The notes below the pieces were generated by a model. That model ran no database searches and was not told where the DNA came from. It saw only the letters and a program-made list of their open reading frames with translations. 64,000 nt of DNA from Symbioplanes lichenis. GTDB taxonomy: Bacteria; Actinomycetota; Actinomycetes; Mycobacteriales; Micromonosporaceae. The stretch covers positions 355,397-419,396 of the forward strand of contig NZ_JAUZQD010000008.1 of NCBI RefSeq assembly GCF_030709675.1, read 5' to 3'. The position numbers and the translations under genes are program-made. The number at the start of each line of letters is the position of its first letter. The stretch's first letter is position 1. Shown piece after piece: positions 45,227 to 52,330 of this stretch.

Positions 45227-46342
45227 GTGGAAGCAGTGCTCGGCGTACTCATCTTCGTGATCGCGCTCTTCGCGGTGATCACGCTCATCCGGTCGGTTCG
45301 GATCGTTCCCCAGCAGCGCATGGACGTCGTCGAGCGGCTCGGCAAATACAAGCGCACCCTGTCGCCCGGCCTCAACCTGCTCGTGCCGTTCGTCGACGCG
45401 GTGCGGACCAAGGTCGACATGCGCGAGCAGGTCGTCAGCTTCCCGCCGCAGCCCGTCATCACGTCCGACAACCTCGTGGTCAGCATCGACACGGTGCTCT
45501 ACTTCAAGGTGGTCGACCCGGTCCGGGCCACGTACGAGATCTCGAACTTCCTGCAGGCCATCGAGCAGCTGACCGTCACCACCCTGCGCAACGTCATCGG
45601 CTCGCTCGACCTCGAGCGCGCCCTGACCAGCCGCGAGGAGATCAACCGGCACCTGTCCGGGGTGCTCGACGAGACCACGGGCCGGTGGGGCATCAAGGTC
45701 ACCCGGGTCGAGATCAAGGCCATCGAGCCGCCGCCCAGCATCCGCGACTCCATGGAGAAGCAGATGCGCGCCGAGCGCGACCGCCGCGCCGCGATCCTCA
45801 ACGCCGAGGGTCACAAGCAGGCGCAGATCCTCACCGCCGAGGGTGAGAAGCAGGCCGCCGTGCTGCGCGCCGACGGTGACCGGCAGGCCCGCATCCTGCA
45901 GGCCGAGGGTCAGGCCAAGGCGATCCGCACGGTCTTCGACGCCATCCACACGTCCAACCCGTCGCAGAAGGTCCTCGCCTATCAGTACCTGCAGTCGCTG
46001 CCGCAGATCGCCAACGGCACGGCCAACAAGGTCTGGATCATCCCGACCGAGCTGTCCAAGGCCCTCGACGGCCTCGGCGGCGCGCTCGGCGGACTGGCCA
46101 ACATGGCCGGTGACAAGCCGTCGGAGGCCGTCGACGCGGCCGCCGTCGAGCGCGAGGCCGTCGCCGCGGCCGAGGCCGCGGCGGCCGAGGCCCAGGCGGT
46201 CAACGCCCAGGTACGCGAGGCCGAGGCGCAGGTCAGCGGGGACAACGCCCCGAAGGGCCTGCCCGCGCCCGAGACGATCCCGCCGTCGTCGGCCCTCGGC
46301 GCCGCCGACTACAACGGAGCCGGGGAGCCCGAGCGGGCATAA
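45227..46342 (+). CDS. SPFH/band 7 protein (paraslipin-like)
   Basis: 371 residues. N-terminal helix VLIFVIALFAVITLI, then the SPFH domain (VPQQRMDVVERLGKYKRTL; LVVSIDTVLYFKVVDP) and a coiled-coil region with heptads of EGHKQAQILTAEGEKQAAVL type. Oligomeric scaffold of membrane microdomains. GTG 45227 follows GGGGGGAG. Forms an operon with nfeD; a strong terminator follows. Confidence 0.92.
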   Translation: MEAVLGVLIFVIALFAVITLIRSVRIVPQQRMDVVERLGKYKRTLSPGLNLLVPFVDAVRTKVDMREQVVSFPPQPVITSDNLVVSIDTVLYFKVVDPVRATYEISNFLQAIEQLTVTTLRNVIGSLDLERALTSREEINRHLSGVLDETTGRWGIKVTRVEIKAIEPPPSIRDSMEKQMRAERDRRAAILNAEGHKQAQILTAEGEKQAAVLRADGDRQARILQAEGQAKAIRTVFDAIHTSNPSQKVLAYQYLQSLPQIANGTANKVWIIPTELSKALDGLGGALGGLANMAGDKPSEAVDAAAVEREAVAAAEAAAAEAQAVNAQVREAEAQVSGDNAPKGLPAPETIPPSSALGAADYNGAGEPERA

Positions 46343-46378
46343 CACTTAGGGTGCAACACGGGAGTAAAGAGGGCCAAA

Positions 46379-46402
46379 CCCCGCGCGAGAGCGCGGGGTT
46401 TT
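46379..46402 (+). terminator. Strong rho-independent terminator after the NfeD-SPFH operon
   Basis: CCCCGCGC (46379-46386), tetraloop GAGA, GCGCGGGG (46391-46398), then TTTT. Perfect 8-bp GC stem. Confidence 0.93.
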
Positions 46403-46459
46403 GCCATGGTGGACTTCCCGACGGTGCCCCCGGCCGCTCGCCCGACCCAAGGCGGAGCC

Positions 46460-47128
46460 ATGAGCACGAGCCAGTACCAGACCGCGAGCGGTCGACCCCT
46501 GCGTGTCGCCCCGGCCTGGGTGGGCGCGCCCGGCACCGAGATCGCCGACCCGACCGCCTTCCCCGTACGCGACGCGGTGTGGATCTGGTCGGTCCGCCGC
46601 TACGCCCGCACCGCCCTCTGGGCCCTGCCCGCCGGCGCCGTCCTGCACGGCTGGGCCACCCTCGGTGTCGCCACCCCGCCGGGCCCGCTGCCCGTCCAGC
46701 TGGCCGCCGGCTGGCTCACCACGGTGGCCATGATCGCGCTGGCCGGCCTGCTCGCGGGCACCCGGGCGCGCCGCTCCGCCGCCGCCGGCCTCCTGGTCAG
46801 CCTGGCCGGCGCCGTCCTCTGGCTGCCGCTCACCACCGTCCCCGCCGGGGCGCCCGTCCCCGCCGCCGGCCTGCCCGCCGACCACGTGCGCACCGCCGCC
46901 CTGGTCGCCGCGGCCGTCCTGGGCGCCGGCTGGTTCCTGCTGGGCTGGGCGGTCTTCCGCTCCCGCCTGGTCAACCCGGCCGACGGCATCCTGCTCATGC
47001 TGGCCGCCGTCTCCGTGGGCGCGGGCACCTTCGCGGTCAAGCCGCTGCCGACGGTCGGCGCGCTGCTGCTGCTCGCCGCGGGCATGGGCCTGGCCTGGAC
47101 CGGCGGGCGGCTGGCCCCGCGGTCTTGA
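46460..47128 (+). CDS. Integral membrane protein, unknown function
   Basis: 222 residues from ATG 46460; an ATG at 46406 lies within the terminator and lacks a ribosome site. Six predicted helices, e.g. AGWLTTVAMIALAGLLAG, AGLLVSLAGAVLWLPL, AALVAAAVLGAGWFLLGW, GILLMLAAVSVGAGTF, VGALLLLAAGMGLAW. No family signature seen. Converges on the SDR gene, with 14 bases between. Confidence 0.7.
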   Translation: MSTSQYQTASGRPLRVAPAWVGAPGTEIADPTAFPVRDAVWIWSVRRYARTALWALPAGAVLHGWATLGVATPPGPLPVQLAAGWLTTVAMIALAGLLAGTRARRSAAAGLLVSLAGAVLWLPLTTVPAGAPVPAAGLPADHVRTAALVAAAVLGAGWFLLGWAVFRSRLVNPADGILLMLAAVSVGAGTFAVKPLPTVGALLLLAAGMGLAWTGGRLAPRS

Positions 47129-47142
47129 AGCGCCCCTTCTGA

Positions 47143-47910
47143 TCAGGCGGGCACGGGACCGAGCAGCAGCCCGCCGTCGAGGACGTACTCGGAGCCCGTC
47201 GCGAACGCGGCGCCGGCCGACGTCAGGAACAGCAGCAGCTCGCTGACCTCGGCCGGATCGGCGAGGCGCGGGATCGCGTACGGCTCGGGGGAGTAGACCT
47301 CGGCGATCGCCGGGTAGCCGGCGGCGGGCGGCTCGGTGATGAGCGGCGTGGACACGACACCGGGCTCGATCGCGACGACGCGGATGTTGTCGCGGGCCAG
47401 CTCCAGCGCGGCGGTGCGGGTCAGGCCGCGGAGCGCCCACTTGCTCGCCACGTAGGCCCCGAAGTACGCGGTGCCGCCGTGGCCCATCGTCGATCCGATG
47501 TTGACGATCACGCCTCCGCCGGCGCGGCGCAGCGACGGGGTGACGGCCTTGATGCCCAGGTACGGGCCGGTGACGTTGACGGCCAGCGTCGCGTCCCACA
47601 GCTCGCGGCCGGTGTGCTCGACCAGCGTCGCCGGGTGCTGCGTACCGGCGTTGTTGACCAGCACCGACACCGGCCCGAAACGGTCCTCGGCGGCGGCCAC
47701 CGCGGCCTGCCAGCCGGTCTCCACGGTCACGTCGAGGCGCTGGAACAGGGCCCGGTCGCCCAGCTCGGCGGCGAGTGCTGTGCCCGCTTCGGCGTCCCGG
47801 CCGGCGATGACGACCCGGGCCCCTTCCCCGTGGTACGCGCGGACGTGGGCCGTACCCATGCCGGAAGTGCCCCCGGTGACGAGCACAGTGCGGTTCTCGA
47901 AACGACGCAT
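47143..47910 (-). CDS. Short-chain dehydrogenase/reductase
   Basis: 255 residues. Cofactor motif TGGTSGMGTAH, NNAG, catalytic Ser in NIGSTMG and YVASK (Tyr-x3-Lys), C-terminal SEYVLDGGLLLG. Classical SDR of the 3-alpha-HSD/glucose dehydrogenase-like group; substrate unknown. ATG 47910 follows AAGGAG. Divergent from a TetR gene 100 bp away that likely controls it. Confidence 0.88.
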   Translation of the reverse strand: MRRFENRTVLVTGGTSGMGTAHVRAYHGEGARVVIAGRDAEAGTALAAELGDRALFQRLDVTVETGWQAAVAAAEDRFGPVSVLVNNAGTQHPATLVEHTGRELWDATLAVNVTGPYLGIKAVTPSLRRAGGGVIVNIGSTMGHGGTAYFGAYVASKWALRGLTRTAALELARDNIRVVAIEPGVVSTPLITEPPAAGYPAIAEVYSPEPYAIPRLADPAEVSELLLFLTSAGAAFATGSEYVLDGGLLLGPVPA

Positions 47911-47976
47911 GGTCCACTCCTTGATGGCGAGGTGAGCCACTCGACTCGCCACGAACGGTAGAGCTCGTCCGGGTGG

Positions 47977-47992
47977 TGAGTCAAGTGACTCA
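47977..47992. promoter_or_regulatory. Palindromic operator between SDR and TetR genes
   Basis: TGAGTCA-AG-TGACTCA, perfect 7-bp arms, 18 bp upstream of the TetR start and 67 bp from the SDR start. Typical size and position for a TetR autoregulatory site. Confidence 0.7.
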
Positions 47993-48010
47993 GGTCGCTA
48001 TGGTGGAGGG

Positions 48011-48628
48011 GTGACGCCGTCGACGTACCACCGCAATCTCGCCGAGCAGAAGCGCTCGGCCATCATCGACGCGGCCACCCGGCTGTTCCTCGAGCTCGGT
48101 TACGGCGGCACGTCGCTGGCCCGCATCGCGACCGAGGCGGACGTGTCCAAGGCAACGCTGTTCAAGCAGTTCCCGACCAAGGCCGCGCTGTTCGACGCCA
48201 TCGTCACCGACTACTGGAAGGTGGCGCCCGGGGCAGACCAGGCGCCCGGGCCCGGCGACCTGCACGCCGGGCTGGTCGCGATCGGCCGTCGCTATGTCGC
48301 GTTGCTCACCCGGCCCGGGATGGCCGACCTCTTCCGCATCGTCATCGCCGAGGTGCCGCGCTTCCCCGAGCTCGGGCGCACCCAGTTCGAGCTGGGCAAG
48401 CTGCCCTTCTTCGAGACCGTGCGGGCCTATCTGGAGTCCGAGGCGGCCGCCGGCACGGTCACGCTGCCGGACCCCGTGCTCGCGGCGACCCAGTTCCTCG
48501 GCATGATCGCCGACTACGTGTTCTGGCCGCGCATGCTGCTGGTCTCCTGGGACCCGGCGCCGGCCGCCATGGACCGGGCCGTCGAGGAGGCGGCGCGCAC
48601 CCTGGCGGCGCGTTTCCTGGCAGAGTGA
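48011..48628 (+). CDS. TetR-family regulator
   Basis: 205 residues. HTH in AIIDAATRLFLELGYGGTSL and ATEADVSKATLFKQFPTK. The C-terminal part (GLVAIGRRYVALLTRPGMAD; VIAEVPRFPELG) fits the AefR/TetR_C group. GTG 48011 is the likely start. Probably represses the divergent SDR gene through the palindrome at 47977. Confidence 0.88.
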   Translation: MTPSTYHRNLAEQKRSAIIDAATRLFLELGYGGTSLARIATEADVSKATLFKQFPTKAALFDAIVTDYWKVAPGADQAPGPGDLHAGLVAIGRRYVALLTRPGMADLFRIVIAEVPRFPELGRTQFELGKLPFFETVRAYLESEAAAGTVTLPDPVLAATQFLGMIADYVFWPRMLLVSWDPAPAAMDRAVEEAARTLAARFLAE

Positions 48629-48632
48629 CGGC

Positions 48633-49226
48633 ATGAGCAAGGTGGTCGCTGACATCTCGATGTCGCTGGACGGATTCGTGACGGGACCTGACCCCGGGCC
48701 GCTGGCCGGTCTGGGCCGGGACGCGGACGGCCTGCACACGTGGGCCTTCGCCGACGACGCCGTGGACCGGGAGGTGCTCGCCTCCGCCACCGACGCCACC
48801 GGGGTGGTGGTCATGGGCCGCCGCACGTTCGACGTGATCGACGGGCCCGAGGGGTGGAGCGACACCGTCGGGTACGGTGCCGGGCTCGCCGCCGTGCCGC
48901 CTGTGCTCGTGGTCACGCGGACGCCGCCCGCCGAGATGCGGCTCGACCGGGACCGGTTCACGTTCGTCGTCGACGGGGTGCGGAGTGCCGTCGCCAAGGC
49001 ACGGGACCTGGCCGGGGGGCGGGACGTGGTGCTGATGGGCGGCGGTGCGCTGATCCGGGGGGCGATCGACGCGGGGGTCGTACAGGAGCTGCGGTTGCAC
49101 TTGGCGCCTTTGACCCTGGGCGGGGGGACGCCGCTGTTCGCCGAAGGGTCGGTGCCGCGGCGCTTCCGGCAGATCCACGTGCGTCCGTCCGCGCACGCGG
49201 TGCACCTCACGTACCGGATCGATTGA
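48633..49226 (+). CDS. Dihydrofolate reductase-family protein (RibD C-terminal type)
   Basis: 197 residues. Starts KVVADISMSLDGFVTGPDP, typical of this reductase-like family, with GVVVMGRRTFDVIDGP and DVVLMGGGALIRGAID cofactor segments. NADPH-dependent reductase of unknown substrate; not a true folA. Five bases after the TetR stop, so likely co-transcribed with it. Confidence 0.87.
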   Translation: MSKVVADISMSLDGFVTGPDPGPLAGLGRDADGLHTWAFADDAVDREVLASATDATGVVVMGRRTFDVIDGPEGWSDTVGYGAGLAAVPPVLVVTRTPPAEMRLDRDRFTFVVDGVRSAVAKARDLAGGRDVVLMGGGALIRGAIDAGVVQELRLHLAPLTLGGGTPLFAEGSVPRRFRQIHVRPSAHAVHLTYRID

Positions 49227-49260
49227 ACTTTGCTCCTCGTGCTTCTTTCGGCGCCGCTTC

Positions 49261-49320
49261 TGGCGCTCCAGCGCTGCTCCTGGCGCTCCGGCGCTGCTCT
49301 TGGCGCCCCTCAGCGCTCCT
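49261..49320. repeat. 20-bp tandem repeat at the methyltransferase gene's 3' side
   Basis: Three 20-bp units starting TGGCGCTCCAGCGCTGCTCC at 49261, 49281 and 49301, the third decayed. The array ends exactly at the stop of the convergent SpoU methyltransferase. Confidence 0.8.
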
Positions 49321-50115
49321 TCACCGCGACAGCTCGTAGAAGGCGATCGCGGCCGCAGTCGCCACGTTGAGCGAGTCCACGCCGGCGTGCATCGGGATCG
49401 ACACGCGGACGTCGCTGGCTGCCATCGCCCGGCGGGTCAGACCCGGGCCCTCCGCGCCGAGGAGCAGGGCGGGCCGCTCACGCTGGGCGTCGGTCAACTG
49501 CGCCAGGGGTACGGTGTCCGCGCCCGGTGTCATCGCCAGCAACGTGAAGCCGGCCGCGCGTACGGTGTCGAGCGCCTCGGCCCAGTTCTCGGTCTTCGCG
49601 TACGGGATGGCGAACACCTCGCCCATGCTGACCCGCACCGACCGCCGGTAGAGCGGGTCGGCGCAGTCGGGGGACAGCACCACCGCGTCGATGCCCAGGG
49701 CCGCGGCGCTCCGGAACAAAGCGCCCAGATTGGTGTGCGTGTTGAGCCCCTCGAGCACGGCCAGCCGGCGCGCCTTCGCGAGCAGGTCGGGCAGCTCGGG
49801 CAGCGGGCGCCGGTGGAACGACGCGAGCACCCCGCGGTGCACGTGGAAACCGGTGATGGACTCGAGGACCGGGGGCGCCCCGGCGTACACGACGGCGTCG
49901 TCCGGGAGGTCGGTGAGCTGGTTCACACGCTTCTCGTCGACGAGGACCGAGCGCAGGCGGTAGCCGACCCGCAAGGCGCGCCGGATGACGAGCTCACCCT
50001 CGGCGATGAAGAGCCCGTTCGGCGGTTCCCACCTGGTACGCAGCTCGACGTCGGTCAGGGCCCGGTAGTCCGCGATGCGGTCGTCGTCGGGGGTGGTGAT
50101 CTCGGCGTACGGCAC
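49321..50115 (-). CDS. TrmH/SpoU-family RNA 2'-O-ribose methyltransferase
   Basis: 264 residues. N-terminal RNA-binding domain, then the knotted SPOUT fold with NTHTNLGALFRSA (motif 1), LLLGAEGPGL (motif 2) and SLNVATAAAIAFYE (motif 3). Methylates a ribose 2'-OH in rRNA or tRNA; target site not assignable. GTG 50115 is the inferred start (MPYAEITTPDDDR); no clear ribosome site precedes it. Confidence 0.88.
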   Translation of the reverse strand: MPYAEITTPDDDRIADYRALTDVELRTRWEPPNGLFIAEGELVIRRALRVGYRLRSVLVDEKRVNQLTDLPDDAVVYAGAPPVLESITGFHVHRGVLASFHRRPLPELPDLLAKARRLAVLEGLNTHTNLGALFRSAAALGIDAVVLSPDCADPLYRRSVRVSMGEVFAIPYAKTENWAEALDTVRAAGFTLLAMTPGADTVPLAQLTDAQRERPALLLGAEGPGLTRRAMAASDVRVSIPMHAGVDSLNVATAAAIAFYELSR

Positions 50116-50214
50116 AGGGGCATTGTGCCCGGCGCCCACCCGGCGGCGGACCGGTGGGTTGACGACCGTTTTGTCCCTCGGCGTCCCTGTACTGTTGCGG
50201 CCGTTGAAAGGACG

Positions 50215-50766
50215 GTGGTCACGATCACCCAGCTCCGCACCGACCGGCTGCTCCTGCGGCAGTGGCGCGACGACGACCTGCTCCCGTGGGCGGCGCTCAA
50301 CGCGGACCCGCTCGTGCGCGAGTTCCTCGGCCCGGCGCTGACCTATGAGCAGAGCGCCCAGTCGCTGGAGCTCTTCCGGTCCGAGCTGGCGGCGCGCGGC
50401 TGGGGCTGGTGGGCGGTGGAGGTGCCGGCGACCGGCGAGTTCATCGGCTTCGCGGGGCTCGACCCCACCGACAAGACCAGCCCGGTGCCGGGCGTCGAGA
50501 TCGGCTGGCGGCTGGCCCGCGCGGCATGGGGTCACGGCTATGCCACCGAGGCGGCGCACGCGCTGCTCGACTTCGGCTTCGCGGAGCTGGGGCTCGGCGA
50601 GATCCTGGCCATCACGGTGGCGACCAACCAGCGCTCGCGTGACGTCATGCACCGCCTCGGCATGACCCACGACCCGGCGTGCGACTTCGAGGACCCGGAG
50701 ATCCCGGCGGGTCCGCTGCGGCACAACGTGCTCTACCGGATCGCTCGCCCAAGGGTCGGTGTGTGA
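50215..50766 (+). CDS. GNAT-family acetyltransferase (RimJ/RimL-like)
   Basis: 183 residues. LRTDRLLLRQWRDDDL opening, VEIGWRLARAAWGHGYATEA acetyl-CoA loop, and ITVATNQRSRDVMHRLGM near the C-terminus, all typical of RimJ/RimL-like N-acetyltransferases. The last six codons and stop lie in the left arm of a 22-bp inverted repeat. GTG 50215 has a weak AAAGG site. Confidence 0.87.
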   Translation: MVTITQLRTDRLLLRQWRDDDLLPWAALNADPLVREFLGPALTYEQSAQSLELFRSELAARGWGWWAVEVPATGEFIGFAGLDPTDKTSPVPGVEIGWRLARAAWGHGYATEAAHALLDFGFAELGLGEILAITVATNQRSRDVMHRLGMTHDPACDFEDPEIPAGPLRHNVLYRIARPRVGV

Positions 50767-50810
50767 GTGGGGCGCGCCGCAGCCCGGCCCCCACTCACAC
50801 ACCGACCCTT
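50751..50810. terminator. 22-bp perfect inverted repeat at the GNAT gene end
   Basis: Left arm 50751-50772 (starting AAGGGTCGGTGTGTG) and right arm 50789-50810 are exact complements, with a 16-base loop and a short TTT after. It works as a very stable hairpin terminator; the left arm is coding (GNAT C-terminus and stop). Unusually long and perfect for a GC-rich genome. Confidence 0.8.
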
Positions 50811-50857
50811 TAAGGTGGCTTGATGGCTGTGCCTTTGCTTCTCGCCGGGGTGTGCTG

Positions 50858-52120
50858 ATGCTGGTCGACTCCCTCGACGTGTTGAGGCGCCGGCGCAGCG
50901 CCAAGTGGCGCGCGCATCCCGAGGATGTGCTGCCGATGTTCGTCGCCGAGATGGACGTGCCGATCGCCCCGGTGATCGCCGACGCGCTCAAGGCGGCGAT
51001 CGACGCCTCCGACACCGGCTACGCGGATGCCGACGCGCCGGAGTTCGGGGCGGCCGTCGCGCGGTTCGCGGGCCGCCGCTGGGGCTGGGAGGTCGATCCC
51101 GCCCGGGTCACCCCGATCACCGACGTGGGCGTGGGCGTGGTCGAGCTGCTGCGCCTGGTGGCCCGGCCCGGCGACACCGTGGTGATCAGCCCGCCGGTCT
51201 ACCCGCCGTTCTTCGAGTGGACGCCCGAGGCGCGGCTGCGGCTGCACGAGGTGCCGCTGACCGCCGGCTATCGGCTCGACCTGGCCGCCCTGGAGGTGGC
51301 GTTCGCGGAGCGCCCGGCCGCCTATGTCCTGGCCAACCCGCACAACCCGGTCGGCCGCGTGCACACCCCGGAGGAGCTGGCCGCGCTGGTCACGCTGGCC
51401 TCCGAGTACGGCGTGACGGTCATCAGCGACGAGATCCACGCTCCGCTCGTGCTGCCGGGCGCCACGCACACGCCGTTCCTGAGCATCCCGGGGGCCGGGG
51501 CGGTCGGGGTGAGCCTGATCTCGGCCAGCAAGGCCTTCAACCTGGCCGGCCTGAAATGCGCCGCCGTCGTCGAAGGCGCCGGTCTCGACTCCGGCGTCGC
51601 CTCTCGTGCCGATGCCAGTGGTGGTGGCGGGGACGCCGGTGCCAGTGCCGGCATTGGCGGGGTGGCTGGAGTCGGCGGGGCGGCCGGCGTCGGCGCGGGT
51701 GCCGGTGCTGGTGGGGGTGCGCGGGATCTCGCGGCTCGGTTTCCGCCGGATGCCCGCTGGCGGACCGGTCACTTCGGGCTGCTGGCCACGGTGGCCGCCT
51801 TCACCGAGGGCGACGCCTGGCTCGACGACCTCCTGACCTTCCTCGCCGAGCGCCGCACCCAGCTGGCCGCCCTCCTCGCCGAGCACCTCCCGGCCGTCAC
51901 GTGGCGCCCGCCCGAGGCGACGTACCTCGCCTGGCTGGACTGCCGGGCCCTCGACCTCGGCGACGACCCGGCGGCGGTGTTCCTGGACAAGGGGCGGGTG
52001 GCGCTCGAGCCCGGCGTCGACTTCGGCGCCCAGGGCGCGGGCTTCGTACGCCTCAACTTCGGCACGAGCGCGGAGATCCTCGAAGAGGGCGTCCTCCGGA
52101 TGGCGCGCGCCCTCGGCTGA
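50858..52120 (+). CDS. MalY/PatB-like PLP aminotransferase or C-S lyase with a glycine-rich insert
   Basis: 420 residues. Fold-type I PLP enzyme: PMFVAEMDVPIAP start, ANPHNPVGRVHTPEEL, SDEIHAPLVLPG, and the PLP Lys in SASKAFNLAGLK. The family includes cystathionine beta-lyases and related aminotransferases. Between residues ~250 and ~288 lies a run of Gly/Ala/Val/Ser (e.g. GIGGVAGVGGAAGVG) absent in normal family members, in the region of the large domain after the PLP Lys. ATG 50858 has only a weak site; GTG 50852 is possible. Confidence 0.85.
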   Translation: MLVDSLDVLRRRRSAKWRAHPEDVLPMFVAEMDVPIAPVIADALKAAIDASDTGYADADAPEFGAAVARFAGRRWGWEVDPARVTPITDVGVGVVELLRLVARPGDTVVISPPVYPPFFEWTPEARLRLHEVPLTAGYRLDLAALEVAFAERPAAYVLANPHNPVGRVHTPEELAALVTLASEYGVTVISDEIHAPLVLPGATHTPFLSIPGAGAVGVSLISASKAFNLAGLKCAAVVEGAGLDSGVASRADASGGGGDAGASAGIGGVAGVGGAAGVGAGAGAGGGARDLAARFPPDARWRTGHFGLLATVAAFTEGDAWLDDLLTFLAERRTQLAALLAEHLPAVTWRPPEATYLAWLDCRALDLGDDPAAVFLDKGRVALEPGVDFGAQGAGFVRLNFGTSAEILEEGVLRMARALG

Positions 52121-52330
52121 TCCGCTTCTCCCACTGCTTCCGTCTCTCCCCGGCGACGGTCCTGCCTGCTCGCGCCGGTCTGGCTCGCCGGACTTGCTGG
52201 CTCGCGCCGGGATCGCGGTGCCGTCCTGTCCGGCATCCGGCAGGGCCGGGTCGCCGCGAGGGCGGGCGGCGGGAGCGCTCCGGCAGTACGGTTGTCCTGT
52301 TGGCGTGGTTCCGCGAACGGGGGGTGTGCC

